A stretch of 64,000 nucleotides of DNA from Alteriqipengyuania bathyomarina_B (GTDB lineage Bacteria > Pseudomonadota > Alphaproteobacteria > Sphingomonadales > Sphingomonadaceae): contig NZ_JBCFZM010000001.1 in NCBI RefSeq assembly GCF_038594605.1, forward strand, positions 868,001 to 932,000, read 5' to 3'. The number at the start of each line of letters is the position of its first letter. The stretch's first letter is position 1. The position numbers and the translations under genes are program-made. The notes beneath the pieces are model-generated. The model was not told where the DNA came from. It saw nothing but the letters and a program-made list of their open reading frames with translations, and did not search any database. Below, in pieces: positions 25,719 through 33,872 of this stretch.

Positions 25719-27158
25719 ATGAGGAACCGAGGACTGCCTGGAGTGCCACTTTCCGACATCGTGTCTTACGAACCTGCCACCGGGCGGGAACTGTTCCGTG
25801 CATCCATCGGCGATGTGGACGAGGCGGTGGCGCGCGCGCGCGAAGCCTTTCCCGCCTGGGCCTCGCGCCCCGTCGCCAACCGGATGGAAGTGCTCCGCCG
25901 CTTCGCCAACGAAGTCCGGGCCGCAGCCGACGAATTCGCCGAGCTGATCGCCCGCGAGACCGGCAAGCCGCACTGGGAAGCGAAGACCGAGGTCGAAGCG
26001 GTCATCAACAAGGTCGAGATTTCGATCACCGCCTATCTGGAACGGACCGGCCAGAAGAAGCTCGACAGCGCGCTCGGCGGTTCCGCCGCGCTGCGCCACA
26101 AGCCGCATGGCGTGATGGTGGTGCTCGGCCCCTACAACTTCCCGGCGCACCTGCCCAATGGCCACATCGTGCCCGCCCTGATCGCGGGCAATACGGTGGT
26201 CTTCAAGCCAAGCGAGAAGACCCCGGCGGTCGGCGCAATGCTCGTCGAATGCTTCCACCGTGCAGGGATCGACAAGAACGCGGTACAGGTTCTGATTGGC
26301 GGGCCCGACGAAGGCAAGGCGCTGGTTGCGCATCCGGGCGTCGATGGCATCCTGTTCACCGGTAGCGCGCAAGCAGGCATCGCGATCAACCGCAAATGCG
26401 CCACCAATCCGGGCAAGATCCTCGCGCTGGAAATGGGCGGCAACAACCCGATCGTCGTCACCAAAACGCCGAAGGTCGAGGATGCGGCGCTGATCATCAT
26501 CCGCTCCGCCTTCACCACGGCGGGCCAGCGATGCACCGCCGCGCGGCGTCTGATCGTGACCGAAGAGATGTACGATGCGACGATCGATGCGGTAAAATCT
26601 GTCATGGGCAAGCTGATCGTCGACGAGCCCTTTGCCGACCCCCAGCCCTTCATGGGCTGCGTGATCGACAATCAGGCGGCGGACCAGTTGACCGAGAGCT
26701 TCCTCTACCTGCTCTCCAACGGCGGCAAGGCGATCCGCCACCTCAAGCGAATCCGCGAGGATGCGCCATTCGTCGCGCCGGCGCTGATCGACACCACCAC
26801 GATGGAAGAGCGCCCCGATATCGAACTGTTCGGCCCGTTGCTGCAGGTCATCAAGGTGCCCGATCTCGATGCCGCCATCACCGAAGCGAACGACACGCGA
26901 TTCGGCCTGTCGGCGTCGCTGGTCGGAGGATCGCCCGAGGACTATAATCACTTCTGGGCCAACATCCGCGCCGGGATCGTCAACTGGAACCAGCCGACCA
27001 ACGGCGCATCCTCCAAGGCGCCGTTCGGCGGGCTCGGCCTGTCGGGCAACCACCGCCCCGCGGCCTACTACGCCGCCGACTATTGTGCCTACCCTGTCGC
27101 CAGCAGCGAGATCGGCCAGCCGCGGGCAGCCCTGGGGGTCGGCTTCAAGACGAATTAA
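25719..27158 (+). CDS. astD: Succinylglutamate-semialdehyde dehydrogenase-like aldehyde dehydrogenase
   Basis: The 479-residue NAD-dependent aldehyde dehydrogenase has VVLGPYNFPAHLPNGHIVPA, the NAD-binding FTGSAQAG, the catalytic glutamate in LEMGGNNP and the nucleophilic Cys in TAGQRCTAARRL. PFGGLGLSGNHRPAAYYAADY is characteristic of AstD, the fourth enzyme of the arginine succinyltransferase pathway. No astA, astB, astC or astE lies nearby, so the physiological role is inferred only from family. Either the ATG at 25719 or the GTG at 25743 could be the start; the GTG has the better ribosome site. A hairpin follows the stop. Confidence 0.87.
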   Translation: MRNRGLPGVPLSDIVSYEPATGRELFRASIGDVDEAVARAREAFPAWASRPVANRMEVLRRFANEVRAAADEFAELIARETGKPHWEAKTEVEAVINKVEISITAYLERTGQKKLDSALGGSAALRHKPHGVMVVLGPYNFPAHLPNGHIVPALIAGNTVVFKPSEKTPAVGAMLVECFHRAGIDKNAVQVLIGGPDEGKALVAHPGVDGILFTGSAQAGIAINRKCATNPGKILALEMGGNNPIVVTKTPKVEDAALIIIRSAFTTAGQRCTAARRLIVTEEMYDATIDAVKSVMGKLIVDEPFADPQPFMGCVIDNQAADQLTESFLYLLSNGGKAIRHLKRIREDAPFVAPALIDTTTMEERPDIELFGPLLQVIKVPDLDAAITEANDTRFGLSASLVGGSPEDYNHFWANIRAGIVNWNQPTNGASSKAPFGGLGLSGNHRPAAYYAADYCAYPVASSEIGQPRAALGVGFKTN

Positions 27159-27174
27159 GGCGAAGGAGATGAAA

Positions 27175-27203
27175 ACGCCCCGGCACTGGTGGTGCCGAGG
27201 CGT
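27175..27203. terminator. Hairpin after astD
   Basis: acgccccggcac (27175-27186) pairs with gtgccgaggcgt (27192-27203) with a single mismatch and a five-base loop, 16 bp after the astD stop. The T tract downstream is weak. A run of A residues before the stem would give a T tract on the minus strand. Confidence 0.5.
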
Positions 27204-27392
27204 CTTCCACAGCGCTGGTGGGACGCTGCGCCCTGACCCTCCCATAGGAAAGCCAAAGATCGTCTGATAATTTCGCGTGTCCCGAGTGCAGCGAGATGCC
27301 GCCTCCGAATCGACTGCGTTCATAAATAGAGGCACTAACATGAACGCCATGCAACGCTTGTTCGGCCTTTCGTACAGGACTAGGGCGCGTGG

Positions 27393-28310
27393 GTGAGCGC
27401 TCCCCAAATCCCCGAAGCACCCAAGCCCTCCGGCCTGCCGCAAGCAGTTGCGGCCTATACGATCTGGGGCTTTCTGCCGCTTTACCTGCTGCTGGTGCGC
27501 CAGGTGCCCGCGTTCGAATTCGTCGGCTGGCGAATCGTGTGGACCTTGCCGATCTGCGTCATGATCGTGCTCTTTCGCCACCAGCTCCCGGCGGTGCGAG
27601 AGGCGCTCTCCCGCCCGCGCAACCTGCTGATCCTGAGCGCCACTGCCACGCTGATCGGGATCAATTGGCTGGTCTATGTCTGGGCGATCCAGAACAATTA
27701 CGTGCTCGCGGCGAGCCTTGGCTATTACATCAATCCTCTCGTCAACGTTCTGCTCGGCACCTTCGTCCTGAAGGAGAAGCTGAGCCGCGCGCAGTGGGTC
27801 GCGGTGGCCCTCGCCGCGGTGGGCATCGTGACTCTCGCTGCGGGCGCGGTGGCATCGCTCTGGATCAGCCTGACTCTCGCCTTCAGCTTCGCGACCTACG
27901 GATTGCTGCGCAAACAGGTGGATGTCGGCGCGCTGCCGGGACTGACCATCGAGAGTGCGATCCTGCTGCTGCCCGCGCTCGGCATTTCCGCCTGGTACTG
28001 GGCGAGCCCGCAGGGGTCTTCCTTCGACGATTCGCTCGGCCTGTCGCTCTCCATCATCCTCGGCGGGTTCCTGACCGCGATCCCGCTGCTGCTCTTCGCG
28101 ATCGCCGCGCGGCGGATGGACTACTCGGTGCTCGGCTTCGTCCAGTTCCTAGCGCCCAGCATCGTCTTCATCCTCGGCCTGACCGTGTTCGGCGAGGAGC
28201 TGCGCCCCGCCCAGGCCTTCTGTTTCGGCTGCATCTGGCTGGCAGCGGCGGTCTTCGTGTGGGACCTGCTCGCCAAGCGACGGGCGCGCAGACCCACGCC
28301 GGTTAGCTAG
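27393..28310 (+). CDS. rarD: RarD-type EamA family permease
   Basis: The 305-residue protein has ten hydrophobic segments arranged as two EamA halves. AAYTIWGFLPLYLLLVRQVP, FVGWRIVWTLP and INWLVYVWAIQNNYVLAASL are conserved in RarD, and LGYYINPLVNVLLGTFVLKE is the second-half signature. RarD was named for chloramphenicol resistance in pseudomonads, but the natural substrate of the family is unknown; an amino-acid or metabolite exporter is typical of the superfamily. The start is a GTG at 27393. It is convergent with pyrC, nine bases separating the stops. Confidence 0.88.
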   Translation: MSAPQIPEAPKPSGLPQAVAAYTIWGFLPLYLLLVRQVPAFEFVGWRIVWTLPICVMIVLFRHQLPAVREALSRPRNLLILSATATLIGINWLVYVWAIQNNYVLAASLGYYINPLVNVLLGTFVLKEKLSRAQWVAVALAAVGIVTLAAGAVASLWISLTLAFSFATYGLLRKQVDVGALPGLTIESAILLLPALGISAWYWASPQGSSFDDSLGLSLSIILGGFLTAIPLLLFAIAARRMDYSVLGFVQFLAPSIVFILGLTVFGEELRPAQAFCFGCIWLAAAVFVWDLLAKRRARRPTPVS

Positions 28311-28319
28311 AGCGCCCGC

Positions 28320-29357
28320 TCAATCGGCGAGGCTCCAGCCGATCGTCTGCCCCGCCATGAAGGGCACCACCTGGCTGCCCGCCGCCGGAATGCTGTCCGG
28401 CACGGCCTGCTCGCGCTTCTCCAGCGTAACCGTACCCTCGTTCACCGGCAGCCCGTAGAAGCGCGGTCCGTTGAGCGAGGCAAAGCCCTCGAAATGCTCC
28501 AGCGCATCCTCTTCCTCGAAGACCTGCACATAGGCCTCCAGCGCGTGCGGCGCGTTGTAGATGCCCGCACAGCCACACGCGCTTTCCTTGGCGTGCTGTT
28601 CGTGCGGCGCGCTGTCGGTGCCGAGGAAGACCTTGGACGAGCCGCAGGTCGCAAAGGCGCGCAGAGCAAGCCGGTGCTCTTCGCGCTTGGCAACCGGCAG
28701 GCAATAGGCATGCGGCCGCATTCCGCCGACGAGCATCGCATTGCGGTTGATATGGAGGTGGTGCGGCGTGATCGTCGCAGCGACATTCTCCCCGTTCGCT
28801 TCGACGAAATCCACCGCATGGCTGCTGGTGATATGCTCGAAAGCAATCTTCAACTGCGGCAGATCGCGATGGAGCGGCGCCAGAATCCGCTCGATGAACA
28901 CCGCCTCGCGATCGAAGATGTCGATCTCGGCGTCGGTCACCTCGCCATGGACGCACAGGACCATGCCCGCCTCTGCCATCGCCTCGAACACCGGGTGCAG
29001 CCGCGCGATGTCGGTGACGCCGTGCGCGGAATTGGTCGTGGCATTCGCGGGGTAGAGCTTGGCCGCAGTGAACACGCCGTCGCGAAAACCGCCGATCAGA
29101 TCCGCCGGATCGGTATCGTCGGTCAGGTAGGCGGTCATCAGCGGCGTGAAATCCATGCCCTCGGGCGCGGCCGCCATGATCCGCTCGCGATAGGCGCGCG
29201 CGAGTTCGGCGGTCGTCACCGGTGGCGTGAGATTGGGCATCACGATCGCGCGGGCGAATTGCCGCGCGGTGGCCGCAACCACGCTTTGCAGCATCGCGCC
29301 ATCGCGAAGGTGGACATGCCAGTCGTCGGGGCGGCGGATCGTGAGCGTGTCGGTCAT
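28320..29357 (-). CDS. pyrC: Dihydroorotase (short, E. coli PyrC type)
   Basis: The 345-residue metal-dependent amidohydrolase closes carbamoyl-aspartate to dihydroorotate in pyrimidine synthesis. DDWHVHLRDG supplies the first two zinc histidines, AKLYPANATTNS the carbamylated bridging lysine, and FEHITSSHAVDFV and ITPHHLHINRNAM further metal histidines. FLGTDSAPHEQHAKE supplies the catalytic Asp. The start at 29357 follows an AGGG-containing leader and the longer frame upstream is not homologous. Another pyrimidine gene, pyrE, lies far away at 46.4 kb. A 22 bp repeat lies about 40 bp upstream of the start. Confidence 0.96.
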   Translation of the reverse strand: MTDTLTIRRPDDWHVHLRDGAMLQSVVAATARQFARAIVMPNLTPPVTTAELARAYRERIMAAAPEGMDFTPLMTAYLTDDTDPADLIGGFRDGVFTAAKLYPANATTNSAHGVTDIARLHPVFEAMAEAGMVLCVHGEVTDAEIDIFDREAVFIERILAPLHRDLPQLKIAFEHITSSHAVDFVEANGENVAATITPHHLHINRNAMLVGGMRPHAYCLPVAKREEHRLALRAFATCGSSKVFLGTDSAPHEQHAKESACGCAGIYNAPHALEAYVQVFEEEDALEHFEGFASLNGPRFYGLPVNEGTVTLEKREQAVPDSIPAAGSQVVPFMAGQTIGWSLAD

Positions 29358-29395
29358 GCGGCGCGCCCTAGCCCAACAGACCTCTTCTTGGGAGC

Positions 29396-29417
29396 CCTGA
29401 CACACCTGACACAGTGT
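29396..29417. repeat. 22 bp repeat, copy 2
   Basis: This sequence (two CCTGACACA units followed by GTGT) is identical, in inverted orientation, to 4690-4711. Here it lies in the 207 bp region between the divergent pyrC and ygfZ genes, where it could act in transcription control. Confidence 0.6.
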
Positions 29418-29564
29418 ACTGGGACGAAAAAACCGGTCCCTTCCGGCAGGTAACGTATAGCTGCGGGGCGAGGCGGACGAATGGACATTTCCGCGACGCT
29501 AAGTGCTTGCACAGATGTAGGACAGCGGCTGGAATCGGGCAGGCACCGCTCCTATCTGCGCTGC

Positions 29565-30311
29565 ATGACCGCAACCCTTCTCGCCAAACGCGCCGTGATC
29601 CGGCTGAGCCCACTCGACCCGGACGAGAATGTCGCCGCGTTCCTGCAAGGCCTGCTGACCAATGATGTGACCGGCGAATTGCCCGCCTACGCTGCGCTGC
29701 TCAGCGCGCAGGGCAAGACGATGTTCGACATGATCGTGTGGCCGGGCCCGGCGGGAGAGTATGGCGAGACCATCCTGCTCGATTGCGAAGCGGCTGTGGC
29801 AGACGATCTGGCCAAGCGCCTGTCGCTCTACCGCCTCCGCCGCAAGATCGCGATCGAGCGCGACGAAAGCCTGTCGACCCACTGGAGTGCCGATGGCAGC
29901 GATGCGCATCCTCTCGACCCGCGCCTCGCGGCACTGGGTTCGCGCTGGCTCGCGCCCGCGGGCGATGGCGAAGCGGCGGACGACGCATGGCTCGCCCACC
30001 GCCTCTCGCACGGCGTGCCCGAGGGTCAGGCCGAATTGGCCGATATCCTGTGGCTGGAGACCAACGCTGTCGAGCTTAACGGCGTAAGCTTCTCGAAAGG
30101 CTGCTATATCGGGCAAGAGAATACCGCGCGGATGAACTGGCGACAGAAGGTCAACCGGCGTCTGGTCGTCGTGCCGCTCGATCGGTCGGAGGAGAAGCGC
30201 CGCAAGGCGGCATATCCCGAGCTTGGCTTTGCGGTGGACCATCTGCGGGTCGCCGATATTCCCGCCGATCTGGTGCCCGAATGGATGCGGCTGGAAGCGG
30301 CCGCCGACTAG
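29565..30311 (+). CDS. ygfZ: Folate-binding protein YgfZ (Fe-S cluster repair, GcvT-like)
   Basis: The 248-residue protein shows the YgfZ motif KGCYIGQE (about 178-185), whose Cys is needed for function in E. coli. It also has the GcvT-like folate-binding start LLTNDVTGELPAYAALLSAQ and GKTMFDMIVW. YgfZ uses tetrahydrofolate to help make or repair certain Fe-S proteins, including MiaB. The ATG at 29565 is chosen because an upstream frame to 29481 is not conserved in character. It is divergent from pyrC. An 89 bp palindromic element starts ten bases after its stop. Confidence 0.88.
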   Translation: MTATLLAKRAVIRLSPLDPDENVAAFLQGLLTNDVTGELPAYAALLSAQGKTMFDMIVWPGPAGEYGETILLDCEAAVADDLAKRLSLYRLRRKIAIERDESLSTHWSADGSDAHPLDPRLAALGSRWLAPAGDGEAADDAWLAHRLSHGVPEGQAELADILWLETNAVELNGVSFSKGCYIGQENTARMNWRQKVNRRLVVVPLDRSEEKRRKAAYPELGFAVDHLRVADIPADLVPEWMRLEAAAD

Positions 30312-30320
30312 CTAGAAGCC

Positions 30321-30409
30321 GTCATGCTGAACATGTTTCAGCATCCAGTGGATCATCCTGTCTTCCTGGGCAGCGGGCGGACGGGGCCCCGAAGCAAGTT
30401 CAGGGTGAC
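30321..30409. repeat. Imperfect palindromic intergenic repeat element
   Basis: The ends gtcatgctgaacatg (30321-30335) and caagttcagggtgac (30395-30409) are inverted copies matching at 12 of 15 bases. The left end also folds on itself (atgctgaa/ttcagcat, 30324-30344). This build, CTGAAC and GTTCAG near TCA and TGA ends, is what I know of small palindromic intergenic repeats in sphingomonads. It lies between convergent ygfZ and a TetR gene. Beside it, GACGAAT is tandemly doubled (30407-30420), and a ctccc/gggag hairpin lies at 30466-30482. Confidence 0.55.
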
Positions 30410-30494
30410 GAATGACGAATGAATGCGGCCCGGGGCACAGCGAGATTTTGGTCGCCCCACCCAACCTCCCTGCCTTTGGGAGGAGGCGAAAAGC

Positions 30495-31100
30495 CTAAAC
30501 TGCCTGCCGGCCCATCTTCTCCAGCGAATCGACCACGAACTGCTCGGCAATGTCGCGTGCGGTCTTTTCCGGCAGTTTCAGCGCCGATGCCAAGGGAGAG
30601 CCGATCAGCGACTGGCCGAGCGCCAGCAGCACCACGGTAAGCGTCGTCTGCAGCGCGGGGACATCCGCCGAGTGCCCCGCAACCTCGCCTTCGCGATGCA
30701 CGTCCTCGATCATCTCGTGGATCGCCTTCGCAAAGGGTTCGAGCGCATCCTCCTGACCCGTGGCGAGCAGCCAGCTGACCAGCGCGCCGCCGCCCTCGCC
30801 ATCGAAGGCATCGAAAGCCTGGTCGACGATCATCCTCGGGGATGCAGCGCCAACCCGGCCCGCGCGGATCGTCGCCGCGATCCTGTCGCACACGTCCTGC
30901 GCCAGAAAAGCGCCCAATGCGTGCTGCAGCCCCGCCGCCGAGCCGAAATGGTGCAACAGGTTGGCGTGGGTGCGGCCCACGCGTGCACCCACCGCCTTCA
31001 GCGTGACCGCCTGCGGGCCTGCCTCGATCAATAGAGTGCGCGCAGCTTCCAGCGCTCCGGCGCGCGATTCCTCGGGACTCAAACGTTTACGGGTGGCCAT
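30495..31100 (-). CDS. TetR-family transcriptional regulator
   Basis: The 201-residue protein has an N-terminal helix-turn-helix of TetR type (ARTLLIEAGPQAVTLKAVGA, RVGRTHANLLHHFGSAAGLQ, about 16-56) and a helical ligand domain. The recognition helix HANLLHHFGS is characteristic. It is divergent from a predicted metal-dependent hydrolase and the shared 133 bp region has an 18 bp palindrome, so it probably represses itself and that gene. The start at 31100 is taken because the DNA-binding domain begins soon after. The frame runs on to an ATG at 31163, which would place the start next to the palindrome. The ligand is unknown. Confidence 0.85.
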   Translation of the reverse strand: MATRKRLSPEESRAGALEAARTLLIEAGPQAVTLKAVGARVGRTHANLLHHFGSAAGLQHALGAFLAQDVCDRIAATIRAGRVGAASPRMIVDQAFDAFDGEGGGALVSWLLATGQEDALEPFAKAIHEMIEDVHREGEVAGHSADVPALQTTLTVVLLALGQSLIGSPLASALKLPEKTARDIAEQFVVDSLEKMGRQAV

Positions 31101-31167
31101 CGCGGCTTGGTAGTCCGACCGAGCCTGCGCAGCAAGGAACCTCCTATTGACACGACTGTTCATGCTA

Positions 31168-31185
31168 CTGACATTGGTGTAAGTT
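31168..31185. promoter_or_regulatory. Candidate TetR operator
   Basis: ACTGACA-ttgg-TGTAAGT is an inverted repeat with six of seven arms matching, centred in the region between the divergent TetR gene and the hydrolase gene at 31234. Its size and place fit a TetR-family operator. No direct proof. Confidence 0.5.
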
Positions 31186-31233
31186 ATTATGCAGCCGAAA
31201 CCCTAGACGTTACGGAAACACGGATCACAGATC

Positions 31234-32082
31234 ATGACCGCTCACGACCAGACCCTTGCCGCCAACCACGCGATCACGGTTCGCGACGAACGCTTCAACC
31301 GCGAGAGCACGCCCTCGCGCTGGTGGGCGGGCGAGCCCTTCGGCACCGCCTGGCACAACGCGCTGTCGGGCACGTTCCCGCGCGGCGAAGCCTTCTTCAT
31401 CGAATCGGTAAAAGCCTTCCGCGAAGGCACCGACGCAAAGCTGGCGAGCGAGATTCGCGCCTTCGTGAAACAGGAAATCAACCACACGCGCGAACATGTC
31501 GCCTTCAACCGACTCGCCGCCGATGCAGGCTACGACATGGACATGATCGACCGGCGCACCGCCGAACTGCTCGAGCTGGCGAAGGGGCGCCCCGCGATCG
31601 CCAAGCTGGGCGTGACCATGGCGCTGGAGCACTACACCGCGATGATGGCGCACGAATTCCTCGCCAATCCGCAACATTTCGCGGATTCTAACCCCGAGGT
31701 CCGCAAGATGTGGGAATGGCACGCGGTCGAAGAGATCGAGCACAAGGGCGTCGCCTACGACGTATGGAACCACGCCACGCGCGAATGGAGCGACTTCCAG
31801 CGCTGGCTGCGTCGCAGCATCATCATGCTGGAAGTGACCCGTCGCTTCCTTAACAACCGCTGGAAGGACGCGATCGAGCTGCTCGCGCAGGACGGGATCA
31901 CGGGTCTGCGAGCGCACTGGGGCCTCGCCAAGTACCTGTTCGGGACGCCGGGCGTGTTGCGCCGCTGCTTCCCGGCGTGGCTGAGCTATTTCAAGCCCGG
32001 CTTCCACCCGTGGGACCACGACGACCGCGCGCTGATCGGCAAGTACGAAGGCGATTACGAAGCCGCGCTGCTCCCCGCCTGA
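31234..32082 (+). CDS. Predicted metal-dependent hydrolase (PF10118 type)
   Basis: The 282-residue soluble protein has Glu/His pairs of a helical metal site: FIESVKAFREG, EINHTREHVAFNRLA, LEHYTAMMAHEFL and EWHAVEEIEHKGVAYDVW. This is the layout of the predicted metal-dependent hydrolases of PF10118, probably a ferritin-like di-metal fold. The activity has not been established for this family to my knowledge. Divergence from a TetR regulator with an intervening palindrome indicates that it is inducible, perhaps by a lipophilic compound. The ATG at 31234 follows an AT-rich promoter-like region. It is convergent with the GNAT gene. Confidence 0.85.
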   Translation: MTAHDQTLAANHAITVRDERFNRESTPSRWWAGEPFGTAWHNALSGTFPRGEAFFIESVKAFREGTDAKLASEIRAFVKQEINHTREHVAFNRLAADAGYDMDMIDRRTAELLELAKGRPAIAKLGVTMALEHYTAMMAHEFLANPQHFADSNPEVRKMWEWHAVEEIEHKGVAYDVWNHATREWSDFQRWLRRSIIMLEVTRRFLNNRWKDAIELLAQDGITGLRAHWGLAKYLFGTPGVLRRCFPAWLSYFKPGFHPWDHDDRALIGKYEGDYEAALLPA

Positions 32083-32119
32083 AGCGGCACAAGCCCGTCA
32101 GGGGCGCCGGCGGTCGGCT

Positions 32120-32671
32120 TTACGCGGCCGCCGGCAGGGATTGGTCCGCTTCGAGATCGAAGGCGTAACCGACCGTCTGTGCTTCGTAGCCCCGGGCGAG
32201 GCTGAAATGCCGCCCGGTCTTCCCGGTCGGGCAGAACCCTGCCTTGCGCAGCACCCGGCCCGACGCCGGATTGTCGAGGAAATGGCTCGCAACGATCCGG
32301 GAGTGGCCGGTTGCGCGCGCGATCTCGATCATGGCGCGCGCCGCCTCGCTGGCATAGCCGCGGCCCCAGTGCGGGCGGGCGACCCAATAGCCCATCTCCA
32401 TCGTGCCATCCCCGCCACCGTCTTCGAGCGGCAAGGGGCCGATACCGATGCAGCCGATCACCTCGCCACTATCGGCGAGCGTGATGAGGAAGCGCGGGGC
32501 GTGGGGTGCGAAGGGGGTAGCGCACCAGTCCTGCGCGTCGGAATCGGCGTAGGGCCACGGCGCGCTGGCGAGATTGCGTACGATACCCTCGTCCGCGATT
32601 GCCCCGCGCACCGCGCGCCAGTCTTCGGGCCAGGGTGGCCGCAATAACAGCCGCTCGCTTCTGTGAAACAT
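32120..32671 (-). CDS. GNAT N-acetyltransferase (RimJ/RimL-like)
   Basis: The 183-residue protein begins with SERLLLRPPWPEDW, the usual start of RimJ/RimL-type GNATs. It has IGCIGIGP, the acetyl-CoA pyrophosphate-binding segment GRGYASEAARAMIEIA and NPASGRVLRKAGFCPTG. It transfers acetyl from acetyl-CoA to an amino group; a protein N-terminus or a small amine is possible. It lies downstream of rpmA on the same strand but behind a strong terminator, so it has its own transcription. The convergent hydrolase ends 37 bp away. Confidence 0.88.
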   Translation of the reverse strand: MFHRSERLLLRPPWPEDWRAVRGAIADEGIVRNLASAPWPYADSDAQDWCATPFAPHAPRFLITLADSGEVIGCIGIGPLPLEDGGGDGTMEMGYWVARPHWGRGYASEAARAMIEIARATGHSRIVASHFLDNPASGRVLRKAGFCPTGKTGRHFSLARGYEAQTVGYAFDLEADQSLPAAA

Positions 32672-32728
32672 CGTGACGTCTCCCCGGGCGCGGTCCTTCC
32701 TGTAAGAACCACACCGACAAGGGAGACG

Positions 32729-32760
32729 AAAAAAGGGAGACGGGGCCGGCCCCCTCTCCC
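32729..32760 (-). terminator. Strong terminator of the rplU-rpmA operon
   Basis: gggaga (32735-32740), ggggccggcccc (32742-32753) and tctccc (32755-32760) form a long GC stem. On the minus strand it is followed directly by six T residues (A run 32729-32734), a textbook intrinsic terminator 67 bp after the rpmA stop. Confidence 0.88.
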
Positions 32761-32826
32761 TCGATGGCCGGATGCTACCTCCGGCGGGGCCGCCTCGTTG
32801 GACGGCCCTGTTCGTGAACCGTCCGC

Positions 32827-33096
32827 TTATTCTGCCGCTTGCGCCAGCATGTCGACCGATACGTATTTGCGGCCGAGCTTCCCGTCGTGGAAGCGTACAA
32901 TACCGTCGGTAAGCGCAAACAGCGTGTGGTCCTTGCCCATGCCGACATTGCTGCCTGCATAGAACTTGGTCCCGCGCTGGCGCACGATAATGTTGCCCGC
33001 GACGACGCCTTCGCTGCCGAACTTCTTCACGCCAAGACGGCGGCCTGCCGAATCGCGACCATTGCGCGACGAGCCGCCTGCTTTCTTATGTGCCAT
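32827..33096 (-). CDS. rpmA: 50S ribosomal protein L27
   Basis: The 89-residue protein is L27: MAHKKAGGSSRNGRDSAGRR at the start and GNIIVRQRGTKFYAGSNVG in the middle are diagnostic. The N-terminal tail reaches the peptidyl-transferase centre. It starts directly with MAHKK, so no N-terminal processing peptide of the Firmicutes kind is present. It is 34 bp downstream of rplU, the universal rplU-rpmA order. obg does not follow; a GNAT gene behind a terminator does. Confidence 0.97.
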   Translation of the reverse strand: MAHKKAGGSSRNGRDSAGRRLGVKKFGSEGVVAGNIIVRQRGTKFYAGSNVGMGKDHTLFALTDGIVRFHDGKLGRKYVSVDMLAQAAE

Positions 33097-33130
33097 TGCT
33101 CTTCGTCCTTACTTTCGCTGGGCAGCGCGC

Positions 33131-33652
33131 TTACGCGTCGCCCGAATCCTTGTCAGCGGCCTTCTTGGCAGCAGGCTTCTTGGCCGGAGCCTTGGTGGCG
33201 GCGGTCTTCTTCGGCGCGGCCTTCTTGGCGGCGGGCTTGTCGCCCGCTTCAGCCTTCTTGGCTGCCGGCTTCTTGGCCGGAGCCTTTTCCGCAGCCTTGT
33301 CGTCGGCAGCATCGGCCTTCTTCGCGGCGGGCTTGGCGGCAGCCTTCTTGCTGCCTTCGCCCACGTCGAGGATGCGCAGCAGCGTCATCTGCTGGCGATG
33401 GCCGGCCTTGCGGCGATAATTGTGGCGACGGCGCTTCTTGAACACCACCACCTTCTCGCTCTTGGCCTGTGCAATGATCTCCGCCGAAACGGACACCTTG
33501 GCGGCGTCGGCGAGATCGTCGCCTTCCCCTGCCAGAAGCACATCACCCAGCGTGATCGTGTCGCCGGCTTCGCCTGCGAGCTTCTCGACCGCGATTTTGT
33601 CTCCGGCGGCAACCCGGTATTGCTTGCCGCCCGTGCGCACCACTGCGAACAT
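33131..33652 (-). CDS. rplU: 50S ribosomal protein L21 with histone H1-like C-terminal tail
   Basis: Residues 1-100 are a complete L21: FAVVRTGGKQYRVAAGD, VVVFKKRRRHNYRRKAGHRQ and LLRILDVGEG. L21 normally ends near residue 103. Here residues 101-173 form a Lys/Ala/Pro tail with AAKKPAAKK-like repeats (PAKKPAAKKAE, PAAKKAAPKK, APAKKPAAKKAADKDSG), similar to histone H1 tails. L21 binds domain II of 23S rRNA; the tail may bind rRNA or DNA but this is inference. Long Lys/Ala tails on L21 occur in alphaproteobacteria. The ATG at 33652 matches the start of known L21; a TTG five codons upstream is less likely. Confidence 0.95.
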   Translation of the reverse strand: MFAVVRTGGKQYRVAAGDKIAVEKLAGEAGDTITLGDVLLAGEGDDLADAAKVSVSAEIIAQAKSEKVVVFKKRRRHNYRRKAGHRQQMTLLRILDVGEGSKKAAAKPAAKKADAADDKAAEKAPAKKPAAKKAEAGDKPAAKKAAPKKTAATKAPAKKPAAKKAADKDSGDA

Positions 33653-33872
33653 CGGTTCTACTTTCAATCGTTTTGCTATGACGCCGCCTCTGACGAGACG
33701 CCGTATCGGCGGGCAACACGAAGTGCGCCCCCCAAAGAAGGGCGCGCTTAAGCGAGCTATGGCGCAAAGTCAACGCCGAGGCTGCGAGAAATAGCCCCTC
33801 TGAACGCAGATGGCCATGCTCGATCCTCCATCGCCTCTACCGCCAGCGCCGTGCCATGCTAAGAAGCGCGGC

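Noticed and set aside
27169..27267. Short frame starting MKTPRHWW after astD with GAAGGAG before the ATG
   Set aside because: The ribosome-like sequence abuts the ATG with no spacing and the frame lies in the astD terminator hairpin.
25113..27581. 822-residue minus-strand open frame
   Set aside because: It is antisense to selO and astD; no recognisable domain and composition typical of a shadow frame.
30419..30640. Short plus-strand frame at the palindromic repeat
   Set aside because: It is made of the repeat element and the antisense of the TetR gene and has no protein-like character.
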